Assembly: GCA_025054935.1 (NCBI GenBank)
Contig: JANWZD010000018.1
Span: forward strand, 1-52,882
Reading direction: 5' to 3'
Length of the DNA stretch: 52,882 nt
Source: Dehalococcoidia bacterium
GTDB taxonomy: Bacteria > Chloroflexota > Dehalococcoidia > SpSt-223
The notes beneath the pieces were generated by a model, which saw nothing but the letters and a program-made list of their open reading frames with translations, was not told where the DNA came from and searched no databases. This document shows, piece after piece, positions 42,323 to 50,988 of the stretch (position 1 is its first letter; the number at the start of each line of letters is the position of its first letter). The translations under genes were made by a program, and so were the position numbers.

Positions 42323-43399
42323 CTACCGGTCACGTCGGTAGAATGGGCGGGGGACGATGCGCGCCGCCAGCGCCTTATCGCGCACGAGGATCGTCAGCGG
42401 GGCGCCGAGAACGGCGTTCGGCGGCGGCACATAGGCCATACCGATCGCGGCATCGATGGTGGGCGCGTAGCTGCCGCTGGTGACAACTCCCACCGGCTGC
42501 CCCGCGATCACTACCGGATGCCCATGCCGGGCAATCCCCCGGTCCTCAACCCGGAAGCCGATGAGGGATCGGCGTGGTCCAGCCGCCTTGATAGCGAGCA
42601 GCGCCGCTTTGCCGAGAAAAGACGGCTTGGCAAGATTCACCGTCCAGCCTAGGCCCGCTTCATAGGGGGTTGTCGTCCGGTCCAGCTCGTGGCCGTAGAG
42701 CGGCAGCCCCGCCTCGAGCCGCAAGGTGTCGCGCGCGCCAAGTCCGCAGGGCGGCACCCCGGCAGCGAGGAGCGCCTCCCAGACAGCGGGCGCATCCTCA
42801 TTGGCCAAGAACAGCTCAAGCCCATCTTCCCCAGTGTAGCCCGTCCGCGCGGCGAGGGCAGGCCGACCGGCAATACGGGCGGTGCTGATCCCAAAGCGCG
42901 GGAGGTCGGGCAGGGAGGTGTCTGCCAAGCCGGCGGCGATCGTGACCGCGTCCGGTCCTTGGAGCGCGATCATTGCCCGGTCGGCGTAGCGCGGCGTGAT
43001 GGTCACCTCGCCTCGGCGGTGCTCCTCCAGCCATTCGAGGTCGCAGGCGCGGCCGGCAGCGTTAACCACGAGGAGATACTCCTCCTCCGCGAGGCGATAG
43101 ACCATCAGGTCATCGATCGTGCCGCCATCCTCGGCGAGGAGCAGCGAATAGCGGGCGCGGCCGATGCCGAGGCCGACGATGTCGTTGGGCAGCAGCCAGT
43201 CGAGCCAGGGGCCGGCATCGTTCCCGCGCACCTCGATCTGGCCCATGTGGCTAGTGTCGAACATGCCGGCACGGGCGCGCACGGCGCGATGTTCGGCGAC
43301 GATACTGGTGTAGTGCACCGGCATCTCCCAGCCGGCGAACTCGATGAACCGCGCTCCCGCGGCTTGGTGGCAGGAAAAGAGCGCAGTCCGCTCAGCCAC
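42323..43399 (-). CDS. gcvT: Glycine cleavage system T protein (aminomethyltransferase)
   Basis: A 358-residue GcvT: GARFIEFAGWEMPVHYTSIVAEHRAVR at the N terminus region, FDTSHMGQIEVRG, TGYTGEDGLELF and DTLRLEAGLPLYGHEL, all family hallmarks; the Asp of GARDTLRLE is in the folate pocket region. It transfers the aminomethyl-derived carbon to tetrahydrofolate. gcvH and gcvP are not in the window. The start is GTG 43399, overlapping the nudix stop by eight bases. Confidence 0.95.
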   Translation of the reverse strand: MAERTALFSCHQAAGARFIEFAGWEMPVHYTSIVAEHRAVRARAGMFDTSHMGQIEVRGNDAGPWLDWLLPNDIVGLGIGRARYSLLLAEDGGTIDDLMVYRLAEEEYLLVVNAAGRACDLEWLEEHRRGEVTITPRYADRAMIALQGPDAVTIAAGLADTSLPDLPRFGISTARIAGRPALAARTGYTGEDGLELFLANEDAPAVWEALLAAGVPPCGLGARDTLRLEAGLPLYGHELDRTTTPYEAGLGWTVNLAKPSFLGKAALLAIKAAGPRRSLIGFRVEDRGIARHGHPVVIAGQPVGVVTSGSYAPTIDAAIGMAYVPPPNAVLGAPLTILVRDKALAARIVPRPFYRRDR

Positions 43400-43862
43400 G
43401 CTGCACCGCCAAGGTCGCTAACACCTCCTCCGCCCGCCGGACAATCGCCGCCTCGTTCTCGTAGGTCATCTGCTCGGGAGCGAGCCCAATCGGCACCCAC
43501 TCAACTCGGTCATACTCGTGGTCGTGCTCGGCGGTTGAGCCGCCGACGGCGCGGAAGAGGAAGTGCCGAACGCGCTTGTGGTACCGCACTGCCTCTCCGC
43601 GCGAGACGAACCAGTAGTCAATTTCGCCGAGGTCAGCGACCGGCTCGACTTGCAGGCCGGTCTCCTCTGCGACCTCGCGCGCTGCGGCCTGCTCAAGAGT
43701 CTCTCCTTCGTGCGGCGCTCCCTTCGGCAGCGCCCAAATTCCCGGCCCGTCGCGGACGACGAGCGCGATCTCGGCGCCTTCCGGCCCCTCTCGAAAGACA
43801 ACGCCCCCCGCCGAGATCGTCTCTTTCACGGGAAGCGCGGAGCGCCGCCGCGCGCGCTTCAC
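43392..43862 (-). CDS. NUDIX hydrolase
   Basis: A 156-residue NUDIX protein. The NUDIX box G-x5-E-x7-REVAEETGL is complete (from GAPHEGETL), in a fold starting ISAGGVVFRE. The C-terminal VEWVPIGLAPEQMTYENEAAIVRRAEEVL is typical of MutT/Ap4A-like members. The substrate is unknown. The start is GTG 43862, overlapping the ald stop (GTGA). Confidence 0.92.
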   Translation of the reverse strand: MKRARRRSALPVKETISAGGVVFREGPEGAEIALVVRDGPGIWALPKGAPHEGETLEQAAAREVAEETGLQVEPVADLGEIDYWFVSRGEAVRYHKRVRHFLFRAVGGSTAEHDHEYDRVEWVPIGLAPEQMTYENEAAIVRRAEEVLATLAVQRG

Positions 43863-44980
43863 GGAAGCGCCTCCGCGAGCGGGGTCACTGGGAGGCCAAA
43901 CGCCTCGCCGACAGCCGGGCAGGTCAAGCGGCCGCCGACGATATTGACGCCGGAGGCGAGGGCTGGCATGCGCGCGATCGCCTCGGCGAGCGGAAAAGAG
44001 GCGAGAGTGAGGGCGTAGGGGAGCGTGACATTCGACAGCGCATAAGTCGAGGTGCGGGGCACTGCGCCCGGCATGTTCGCGACGCAGTAGTGGATCACCC
44101 CATCGACAGTGTAGACCGGGTCGGAATGCGTGGTTGGACGGGCGGTTTCGACGCAGCCTCCTTGGTCAACGGCGACATCGATAATGACGGTTCCCGGCTT
44201 CATCGTCGCAACCATCTCGCGGGTGACAACGCGAGGCGCCTTCGCTCCCGGCACAAGCACCGCGCCGATCAGCACGTCGGCGTAGCGCACCGCCTCGGCG
44301 ACCGACCGTCGGTTCGACGCGATCGTCTCGAATGACCCGATCAAGCGCTCATCGAGCGCGCGCAGCCGGTCGACGTTGATATCAAGCAGGGTGACGTGCG
44401 CGCCCATCCCAAGCGCGATTTGAGCGGCATTCGACCCGACAACCCCCGCACCAATGATCACCACGTCTGCCGGCCGGACGCCCGGCACGCCGCCAAGCAG
44501 CTTGCCGCGCCCGCCGTTCATCCGCTCAAGGTAGTGCGCGCCCACTTGGACGCTCATGCGGCCAGCGATCTCGCTCATCGGCGTCAGCAGCGGGAGGCGG
44601 CCGTCGCCTGTCTGGACGGTCTCGTACGCGATGGCGGTGATGCCGCTCTCAAGCAGGGCACGGGTGAGCTGCTCGTTGGCGGCGAGATGCAGATAGGTGA
44701 AGAGAATGAGGCCAGGCCGGAGATACGGATACTCCGCGGGCAGCGGCTCCTTAACTTTGAGAATCAGGGCGGCGTTCTGCCAGACCTCAGCGGCGCTGCA
44801 AAGACGCGCGCCGGCGCGTTCGTATTCGGCGTCCGAGAAGCCGCTGCCCTCGCCTGCTTGGCGCTCCACGAGCACCTGATGACCCGCCGCGACGAGCGAC
44901 TCAACGCCCGCCGGCGTCGCCGCGACGCGGAATTCATTGTCCTTGATCTCACGCGGAACGCCGACAATCACGGCAGCCAT
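43859..44980 (-). CDS. ald: Alanine dehydrogenase
   Basis: A 373-residue NAD-dependent L-alanine dehydrogenase. Motifs: VGVPREIKDNEFRVAATPAGV, the catalytic Lys in LILKVKEPLPAEY, the catalytic His in LFTYLHLAAN, the Rossmann loop IIGAGVVGSNAAQIALGMGA and VDQGGCVETARPTTHSDP. It interconverts L-alanine and pyruvate with ammonium. Length matches the family. It leads an ald-nudix-gcvT operon in which every junction overlaps. The start is ATG 44980; the leader is only about 14 bases and contains two CCTGCAGG boxes. Confidence 0.96.
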   Translation of the reverse strand: MAAVIVGVPREIKDNEFRVAATPAGVESLVAAGHQVLVERQAGEGSGFSDAEYERAGARLCSAAEVWQNAALILKVKEPLPAEYPYLRPGLILFTYLHLAANEQLTRALLESGITAIAYETVQTGDGRLPLLTPMSEIAGRMSVQVGAHYLERMNGGRGKLLGGVPGVRPADVVIIGAGVVGSNAAQIALGMGAHVTLLDINVDRLRALDERLIGSFETIASNRRSVAEAVRYADVLIGAVLVPGAKAPRVVTREMVATMKPGTVIIDVAVDQGGCVETARPTTHSDPVYTVDGVIHYCVANMPGAVPRTSTYALSNVTLPYALTLASFPLAEAIARMPALASGVNIVGGRLTCPAVGEAFGLPVTPLAEALP

Positions 44981-44998
44981 CCTGCAGGAGCCTGCAGG
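44981..44998. repeat. Two CCTGCAGG boxes at the ald transcript start
   Basis: CCTGCAGG, itself a perfect 8-base palindrome, occurs at 44981-44988 and 44991-44998, ten bases apart centre to centre, that is about one helical turn. They cover the predicted start of transcription and the ribosome binding region of ald, so they could form an operator. This is inference from position only. Confidence 0.4.
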
Positions 44999-45000
44999 CG

Positions 45001-45009
45001 ATTGTAGCA
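45001..45009 (-). promoter_or_regulatory. Extended -10 promoter of the ald operon
   Basis: The minus strand reads TGCTACAAT at 45009-45001, a TGN extended -10 with TACAAT. No good -35 is seen. Transcription would start near 44994, 14 bases before the ald ATG. Confidence 0.55.
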
Positions 45010-45098
45010 TGGTCTCCTGCTTCTTCAGGGCGCCGCCCGCGACCATTGTCGGCCGGAACGCCGCTCTGCTAGGCTGCGCCGCGGCGCAGGAGGCGCAG

Positions 45099-47459
45099 GT
45101 GCTCGGTTTTGTCGCGGCAGGCACCGCCGTTGTCGGTGCGCTGCTCGCCCTCTCGTTGTGGCAACAGCGTCACGCCCGGGCGTGGTGGCGCGATGGCCTC
45201 GCCGTTGGCGTCATCGCGCTCGCAGTGGTGGGCTGCTTCTGGCGCGTCTTCTTCGTCCCGAACTACTGGCTGCCGGAAGGGGGCGGCGATAACGCCTCCA
45301 CCCTGCTGCCGTTCTATCGCTTCGCCGCCGAGGAATTCCGCGCCGGCCGGCTTCCCCTCTGGAACCCCTATCTCTACGGCGGGGCTCCCTTTGCGGCCGA
45401 TATCCAAGCGGCCGTTTTCTACCCCCCCTACTGGGTCCTCTATGCGCTGACCGGCGAGATCACGTTCGAACTGATAACAGCGCTGGTGCTCGGCCACCTT
45501 GCTGTCGCCGGTGTCGGCATGTATGCCCTTGGCGTCTTCGGCCGCTGGGAAGGCGTTGGGCCGCTCTCGCGGCCGGCGGCGCTGGTGGCGGCGCTGGCAT
45601 ACATGCTGTGCGACTATTTCATCGTCCACCTCGGCAACCTGAACCTAGTCGCGGGGGCGGCGTGGCTGCCGTGGGCGACGCTCGGCCTCGTTCGCGGCCT
45701 CACCGAGCGGCGGCTGCTTCCGTTCGCGCTCGGTGGGGCGGCGCTGGCGTTCGGGCTCCTTGCCGGCCATATTCAGCCGTTCCTCTACGGTCTTCTCCTC
45801 GCTGGAGCGCTTGCGGGGGTCAGCATCGTTCGCGCACTCGCCAGAGCGGGATGGCGGAGCGCGCTCGGCCTTGCGCTGCGGGCGCTTGCTTTCCCAATCG
45901 CTGCGGCAGGTCTCGCGGCGGTCCAGATCCTGCTGACCCTCGAGCTGCGGGGGCTGACGGCCCGAGCGGTGCTCCCCTACGACACCGCTATCGAATACTC
46001 GCTGCCCCCAGCAATGCTGCTCAGCTTCCTCGTGCCCGATCTCTGGGGCCGGGGACCCGGCAGCTACTGGGGGCCGTGGCCGCGCGTGGAGATGGGCTAC
46101 TTCGGCGTCCTGCCGCTCGTCGCAGTGGCGGTCGCGCTCGCCACGCGACGCGCTGCCGGTGTGTGGGCGCTCGCCGCGGTCGGGGTGGCTGCCCTCGTGC
46201 TCGCCCTCGGCGGCTACACCGTCGTCTACGGCTGGTTCTATCAGTTCGTCCCCGGTTTCGGGGGGATCCGTGCGCCGGCGCGGGCGATCGTCCTCTTCAA
46301 TCTCGTCGCGGCGTGGCTGGCGGGGGTGGGAATAGAAGCTGCCCGCCAAGCGGCCGACGAAGCGACGCGGCGCGCGCTCCGCCGGGTGGTCCGCTGGACC
46401 GGCTTCGTGCTGCTTGGAGTGCTCTTTGGGGCGCTGCCGCCGTTCGTCTTCTTTCTCGCGGTGGGCCAAGGGCAGCGCGGCGCAATGATCCCGCGGCTAA
46501 CGGCGATTGTCGATGGACTGCTGCTGGCGGCGCTGCTCCTTGGCGGGACGATCCTGCTGTTTGGGCTGCGCGCTTTCGGCCGTCTCGACAGACGCTGGTT
46601 TGCGCTCCTTGCCGTGCTCTGGGCAGCGTTCGACCTCTTAACGATCGGCTTCGATGTTGAGGGCGGCGGCAGCGACCCCGTGGCGAACTACCGGCGCGAG
46701 GGAGTGGTGGCGATGCTGCGTGCCGACCCCGACCCCTTCTTCCGGATCGACAGTGAGACCGGCGTCTGGGAGGTGTGGCAGCCGGCAGCAGGACTGTATC
46801 ACCGCATAGCAGAGGTGCGCGGCGTTGACAACCCGCTGATGATCGCCGCGGTTCAGCGCTACTGGGCGGAACTGGGCGGCCGCAACGGGACGCCCTACGA
46901 CCTCCTCAATGTCCGCTATGTCTTGGGCAAGCCCGATGTCCGTCTCGAGCCGGCGAAGTTCGAGCGGGTCTATGCTGACGAACTGATAGCCGTCTACCGC
47001 AACCGGAGCGCACTGCCCCGCGTATGGATTGTCCCCTCCGCCGAGATCGTTCCAAGTCACGAGGCTGCATTTCGGGCGGTCCATCGTCCGGGGTTTGACC
47101 CTCGCCGGACGGTCATTCTCGAGGAGGGAGCAGCGAGAGCGGGGGGAATGGGGACAGCGGCGATCGTTGCGTCAAGCAACGCTGCCCTGACCATCGAGGC
47201 CCGCGCGCCGGAGGGCGGCTATCTTGTGCTGAGCGAAACGTTCTACCCCGGCTGGGAAGCGACCATCGCGGGCCAGCCGGCGGCAGTGCTGCGCGCAAAC
47301 TACCTCTTTCGGGCGGTGTGGCTGCCCCCCGGCGATCACCGGGTCGAGCTGCGCTACCGGCCGGCGCCGCTGGCGTGGGGGGCGCTCCTCAGCGGCGGCA
47401 CCGCGCTCATGCTCCTCGCGCTCTGGATCGCAGCGCTGGCGCGCCGGCGCGCGGTCTAA
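45099..47459 (+). CDS. YfhO-like polytopic membrane protein, putative GT-C glycosyltransferase
   Basis: A 786-residue membrane protein with about 12-14 TM helices. It has the YfhO-family early loop WLPEGGGDNASTLLPFYRFAAEEFRAGRLPLWNPYLYGGAP split over the first extracytoplasmic segment, and LPSFLVPDLWG-like turns. A C-terminal extracytoplasmic domain includes LVLSETFYPGWEATIAG and LFRAVWLPPGDHRVELRYRP, a diagnostic YfhO end. YfhO proteins glycosylate lipoteichoic acids in Firmicutes; here the acceptor is unknown. The start is GTG 45099: GGAGG lies six bases upstream. It is divergent from ald. Confidence 0.88.
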   Translation: MLGFVAAGTAVVGALLALSLWQQRHARAWWRDGLAVGVIALAVVGCFWRVFFVPNYWLPEGGGDNASTLLPFYRFAAEEFRAGRLPLWNPYLYGGAPFAADIQAAVFYPPYWVLYALTGEITFELITALVLGHLAVAGVGMYALGVFGRWEGVGPLSRPAALVAALAYMLCDYFIVHLGNLNLVAGAAWLPWATLGLVRGLTERRLLPFALGGAALAFGLLAGHIQPFLYGLLLAGALAGVSIVRALARAGWRSALGLALRALAFPIAAAGLAAVQILLTLELRGLTARAVLPYDTAIEYSLPPAMLLSFLVPDLWGRGPGSYWGPWPRVEMGYFGVLPLVAVAVALATRRAAGVWALAAVGVAALVLALGGYTVVYGWFYQFVPGFGGIRAPARAIVLFNLVAAWLAGVGIEAARQAADEATRRALRRVVRWTGFVLLGVLFGALPPFVFFLAVGQGQRGAMIPRLTAIVDGLLLAALLLGGTILLFGLRAFGRLDRRWFALLAVLWAAFDLLTIGFDVEGGGSDPVANYRREGVVAMLRADPDPFFRIDSETGVWEVWQPAAGLYHRIAEVRGVDNPLMIAAVQRYWAELGGRNGTPYDLLNVRYVLGKPDVRLEPAKFERVYADELIAVYRNRSALPRVWIVPSAEIVPSHEAAFRAVHRPGFDPRRTVILEEGAARAGGMGTAAIVASSNAALTIEARAPEGGYLVLSETFYPGWEATIAGQPAAVLRANYLFRAVWLPPGDHRVELRYRPAPLAWGALLSGGTALMLLALWIAALARRRAV

Positions 47460-47578
47460 TGGAACTCTAACCCTCCTCTAACAGCGGTCAAATCTGTCAG
47501 TAGCACACAATACCCTCGGTCTCGACGAACTACAGCGGCCAGGTTGCGGCCGCGACGTTGATGAGGAGGATTGTAGCC

Positions 47579-49207
47579 GTGCCGGCGAAGCAGCTTATTT
47601 TCGACGAAAGCGCGCGTCGGGCGCTCAAGAACGGGATCGATATCGTCGCAGAAGCGGTGAAGGCCACGCTTGGGCCGCGGGGCCGAAACGTCGCCCTCGA
47701 CAAGAAGTGGGGCGCTCCGACAGTGACGCATGACGGTGTCACTGTGGCGAAGGAGATTGAACTCGAAGACCCCTTCGAGAACATGGGCGCGCAGCTGATC
47801 AAGCAAGCGGCGTCGAAGACCCAAGACGTCGCCGGTGATGGGACGACGACCGCGACGGTGATCGCCCAAGCGATCGTCCACGAAGGGCTGAAGAACGTTG
47901 CTGCCGGCGCCAACCCCATGCTGCTGAAGCGTGGGCTGGAAAAGGCGGTTGAGGCGGTCGTCGAGGAGATTAAGCGTCAGGCCACGCCGCTGAAGGGGCG
48001 AGAGGATATCGCTCATGTGGCGACTATCTCCGCGGCCGACCCCACGATCGGCGAGCTGATCGCTGAGGTGATGGACAAGGTCGGCAAGGATGGCGTGGTC
48101 ACCGTTGAGGAAGGGAAGAGCCTCAATCTCGAGGTGGAATACACCGAAGGGATGGAGTTTGACCGAGGCTACATCAGCCCCTATTTCATCACCAACCCCG
48201 ACCGGCAGGAAGCTGTTCTCGAGGACCCCTACATTCTGATCACCGATAAGAAGGTGTCCTCGGTCCAAGACCTGCTTCCCATCCTTGAGAAGGTGATCCA
48301 AAGCGGCAACAAGAACATCGTTGTTATCGCCGAGGATGTCGACGGGGAGGCGCTTGCGACGCTTGTCGTCAACAAGCTGCGCGGGACGCTCAACGCGCTG
48401 GCGGTCAAAGCGCCGGCCTATGGCGATCGCCGCAAGGAGATGCTGAAGGACATCGCGATCCTAACCGGCGGGCAGGTGATAAGCGAGGAGACCGGGCGCA
48501 AGCTGGAGAACGCCACCCTGGCAGATCTTGGCCGCGCGCGCCGCGTGATCGCGGATAAGGACAACACCACGATCGTTGAGGGCGCGGGGAAGCAGAGCGA
48601 CATCGACGCCCGTATCAAGGCGATCAAGGCCCAGATCGAAGAGACGACGTCGGATTTCGACCGCGAGAAGCTGCAGGAGCGACTGGCGAAGCTGTCTGGC
48701 GGCGTTGCGGTTATCAAGGTCGGCGCAGCCTCTGAGGTGGAGGCGAAGAACCGCAAGAGCCGCGTCGAGGATGCGCTGGCGGCAACCCGCGCGGCGATCG
48801 AAGAAGGAATCGTGCCGGGCGGCGGCGTTGCACTGCTGAATGCCGCGAAGGCGCTTGACAATCTGAAGCTCGAAGGCGACGAGCAGGTTGGCGTTTCGAT
48901 CCTGCGCCGTGCCCTTGAAGAGCCGCTGCGCCAGATCGTCGCCAACGCTGGGCTGGAAGGCTCGGTGGTTGTCGAGGCGATCCGCCGTGAGCACGCTGCC
49001 GGGAAGTCGCTGAACTGGGGCTTCGATGTTCAGCGCGAGCAGTACTGCGACCTCGTCGAGGCGGGGATTATCGACCCGGCGAAGGTGACGCGCTCGGCAC
49101 TGGAGAATGGCGCCAGCATCGCGGGGATGATCCTGACTACCGAGGCGCTCGTCACGGAGGTCAAGGAGAAGGAGCGCCAGCCGGCGCCGTCGGTGCCCGA
49201 GTACTAA
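47579..49207 (+). CDS. groL: Chaperonin GroEL
   Basis: A 542-residue 60-kDa chaperonin. Recognisable parts: [34 protein letters not shown], the ATP site [14 protein letters not shown] and [15 protein letters not shown]. The C-terminal tail is PAPSVPEY, without the GGM repeats of canonical GroEL. GTG 47579 is the start, with AGGAGG nine bases upstream. groES is not adjacent, and no CIRCE operator (TTAGCACTC-N9-GAGTGCTAA) is present in the 119-base upstream gap. The substitution of a non-GGM tail and lack of groES suggest this may be a second groEL copy. Confidence 0.96.
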   Translation: MPAKQLIFDESARRALKNGIDIVAEAVKATLGPRGRNVALDKKWGAPTVTHDGVTVAKEIELEDPFENMGAQLIKQAASKTQDVAGDGTTTATVIAQAIVHEGLKNVAAGANPMLLKRGLEKAVEAVVEEIKRQATPLKGREDIAHVATISAADPTIGELIAEVMDKVGKDGVVTVEEGKSLNLEVEYTEGMEFDRGYISPYFITNPDRQEAVLEDPYILITDKKVSSVQDLLPILEKVIQSGNKNIVVIAEDVDGEALATLVVNKLRGTLNALAVKAPAYGDRRKEMLKDIAILTGGQVISEETGRKLENATLADLGRARRVIADKDNTTIVEGAGKQSDIDARIKAIKAQIEETTSDFDREKLQERLAKLSGGVAVIKVGAASEVEAKNRKSRVEDALAATRAAIEEGIVPGGGVALLNAAKALDNLKLEGDEQVGVSILRRALEEPLRQIVANAGLEGSVVVEAIRREHAAGKSLNWGFDVQREQYCDLVEAGIIDPAKVTRSALENGASIAGMILTTEALVTEVKEKERQPAPSVPEY

Positions 49208-49214
49208 TCCTGCC

Positions 49215-49231
49215 GGGCGGCGATGCCGCCC
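49215..49231 (+). terminator. Hairpin after groEL
   Basis: GGGCGGC (49215-49221) and GCCGCCC (49225-49231) form a perfect 7-bp stem with a three-base loop, eight bases after the stop codon. The following TCTCCC is only weakly pyrimidine-rich, so the terminator is not classical. Confidence 0.55.
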
Positions 49232-49353
49232 TCTCCCGGGTGGAGGCCGCGAGCCGTGGCGGGAACGCCCGCCGCCAGCGCGGCCTTTTCGATTCTGGGA
49301 GGGATCCCTCCGTCATCAGCGGATGGCTGTTCGGCGCGGCCATGTCACCGGCC

Positions 49354-49390
49354 GAGATTGCCGCGCTCGCTCCACTCGCTCGCAATGACG
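49354..49390. repeat. Dispersed GAGATTGCC...GCAATGACG repeat, copy 1
   Basis: The element begins GAGATTGCCGCGCTCGC and ends CTCGCTCGCAATGACG. ATTGC (49357-49361) and GCAAT (49382-49386) form inverted ends, with GC-rich internal arms. Repeats of this kind are scattered between genes in many bacteria. It is non-coding here. Confidence 0.6.
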
Positions 49391-49485
49391 GCGAGGAGAG
49401 GGCGCGCCCTTGCTCCTGCTGCATGGCAGCACGGTAAACCCGCAGGTGGCTGCCCGCGGCACCTCGCTGGCGAAGGCGAGGGGCT

Positions 49486-49541
49486 CTCATGGCGTCGTTC
49501 GGATGACGGCGAGGCGGTCGTTCGTGGCGTCGTTGCGAGGC
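49486..49541. repeat. Repeat shared with the right-edge tandem array
   Basis: The segment contains CATGGCGTCGTTCGG, then GGCGAGGCGGTCGTTC and TGGCGTCGTT. The same blocks, in the same order and with few differences, make up the 35-base tandem repeat at 52806-52882, about 3.3 kb away. Confidence 0.65.
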
Positions 49542-49564
49542 GGCCGCAGGCCGCCGCGGCAACC
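49529..49564. repeat. Dispersed repeat, copy 2 (reverse orientation)
   Basis: It begins GTCGTTGCGAG and ends GCGGCAACC, the mirror of copy 1. Inside is a perfect 7-bp stem, GGCGGCC (49539-49545) and GGCCGCC (49549-49555), with loop GCA. It abuts the shared repeat block at 49486-49541. Confidence 0.55.
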
Positions 49565-49617
49565 CCGGCCGCTGCACCCTCCGCGTGGAGCCGGCAGCGG
49601 CCGGCTTAGGTTCGGCC

Positions 49618-49646
49618 GGGATTGCCGCCCTCGCTCGCAGTGGCGG
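49618..49646. repeat. Dispersed repeat, copy 3 (truncated)
   Basis: It reads GGGATTGCCGCCCTCGCTCG followed by CAGTGGCGG, matching copy 1 in orientation but with a shorter centre and two differences in the right end. Confidence 0.5.
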
Positions 49647-49736
49647 GGAGGAACGTGAAGAAGAGAGAGCATGCTTCTCGCCTGAGCCTGCTCTCCTCTG
49701 CCGGCTCCCTGAGGCTGCTCAGCGCAGTAGCCGACG

Positions 49737-50216
49737 TCACCCCGCTCGGCGCGCCAGCCAGTCCGCAATCTGGGCGAGATGCTCCTCCGTATGGCTGATG
49801 ACCGCCTGCACGTTCTCAGCGGTCGAGAGCTCCAGCTGGCGTCCGCTCGGCATCGTCACGGTATACCGCGCTGTCAGCGCCTCATCCGAAAGGCTGCGGA
49901 TGAATGCCTGGTAGTCTCGGAAGTCGGCGGCGGTCTCCGCGAGGATCGCCGCCGCTGACTTGCCGGCGCAGGCCTGCATGGCGGCGGTGTACTCGCCGAA
50001 GCGAGTAGGGGGAAACTGGCCGCTCTCGCGAGCGCGCTCCAGATCAAGGCGAAAGCGGGCGCCCGTTCCGATGTGGCGCAAGATCCAGTCGATCGGCCAC
50101 TCGTCGCCGCCGGGGGCGTAACGCAGCGCCTCTGGTGGGATCGCCCGTGCTGCCTCTTCAACTCGCTGGAGGGTGTCTTCCAGCGCTTGTGCTGCCTCTT
50201 CTGCCCGGCTTCCCAT
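49737..50216 (-). CDS. DinB-like superfamily protein (second copy)
   Basis: A 159-residue DinB-type four-helix bundle. Metal-site histidines are in DWILRHIGTGARF and in AVISHTEEHLAQIADWL (H-x3-H). The first helix carries LEDTLQRVEEAARAIPPEAL. It differs from the copy at 33399 in length and detail, so it is a separate subfamily. The start is ATG 50216, with AAGGAG eight bases upstream. It is divergent from the metallo-beta-lactamase-fold gene. Confidence 0.85.
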   Translation of the reverse strand: MGSRAEEAAQALEDTLQRVEEAARAIPPEALRYAPGGDEWPIDWILRHIGTGARFRLDLERARESGQFPPTRFGEYTAAMQACAGKSAAAILAETAADFRDYQAFIRSLSDEALTARYTVTMPSGRQLELSTAENVQAVISHTEEHLAQIADWLARRAG

Positions 50217-50349
50217 TATTCGTGCTCCTTGCGCTCGAAGTCGGCGCCTAGGATATCTCACGCAGTCGCCGCATGAGGAGGCGAGCGGCTACGATTCGGC
50301 AGGCGCGATCTCCGAAGAACTGCCCGTCGCCTCGGGTGAGGAAGCGACG

Positions 50350-50988
50350 ATGGAACTGACGTGGTTTGGGCACTCGTGCTTTCGGCTGCGTGCCCGGGAA
50401 GCGACGGTTGTTACCGATCCGTACGAGACGACTTCCGGCTATCCGCCGCTCAAGCTGACAGCCACGATTGTTTCGGTCAGCCATGATGATCCGTGGCACA
50501 ATGCGGCCCATCTCATTGGGGGCTCGCCTCGCGTGGTCAACCGGCCGGGGGAGTATGAGATCGCCGGCGTGCCGATCATCGGCATCCGTACCTACCGCGA
50601 CCGCGAGAGAGGGGCAACGCTCGGCAAGAATGTCTCCTTTGTCTTCACGCTCGAGGAGATGCAGATAGGCCACCTTGGCAATCTGGGCCATGTGCCGAAC
50701 GCCGAGCAGGCCGAAGCGCTCACGGGATTGGATATCCTGCTGATCCCCGTTGGCGGCAGGCAGACCATCGATGCCAAGCTTGCTGCCGAGACGATCAGCC
50801 TGCTTCAGCCGCGGCTGGTCATCCCGATGCATTTCGCGACACCGCGCGAACAGGAAGAGCTCGACGGGGTTGAACGTTTTCTGCGCGAGATGGGGGCGCC
50901 GGCGGCAGCGCCGCAGCCGCGGCTTACGGTAACGAAATCGTCTTTGCCTGAGTCGGTGCAGGTGGTTGTCCTCGCGCCGCCGCCCTAA
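50350..50988 (+). CDS. UlaG-like metallo-beta-lactamase-fold hydrolase
   Basis: A 212-residue protein of the UlaG/UPF0173 branch of the metallo-beta-lactamase superfamily. Motifs: ELTWFGHSCFRLR, VTDPYE, VSVSHDDPWHN (the H-x-D-like metal motif), IGHLGNLGHV and the late VIPMHF. UPF0173 members bind two metals; natural substrates are mostly unknown. GAGGAAG precedes the ATG at 50350. The stop overlaps the convergent gene by four bases. Confidence 0.9.
   Translation: MELTWFGHSCFRLRAREATVVTDPYETTSGYPPLKLTATIVSVSHDDPWHNAAHLIGGSPRVVNRPGEYEIAGVPIIGIRTYRDRERGATLGKNVSFVFTLEEMQIGHLGNLGHVPNAEQAEALTGLDILLIPVGGRQTIDAKLAAETISLLQPRLVIPMHFATPREQEELDGVERFLREMGAPAAAPQPRLTVTKSSLPESVQVVVLAPPP

Larger units (their letters stand above)
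49208..49736. other. Repeat-rich intergenic region after groEL
   Basis: About 530 bases without a supported gene. It contains the groEL terminator hairpin and several copies of a dispersed repeat related to the widespread GTCATTGCGAG...GCAATC type (entries at 49354, 49529, 49618), plus a segment (49486-49541) also found as a tandem array at the right edge of the window. Confidence 0.6.

Noticed and set aside
47460-47578. CIRCE operator upstream of groEL
   Set aside because: Only the fragment TAGCAC occurs; there is no inverted partner at nine bases.
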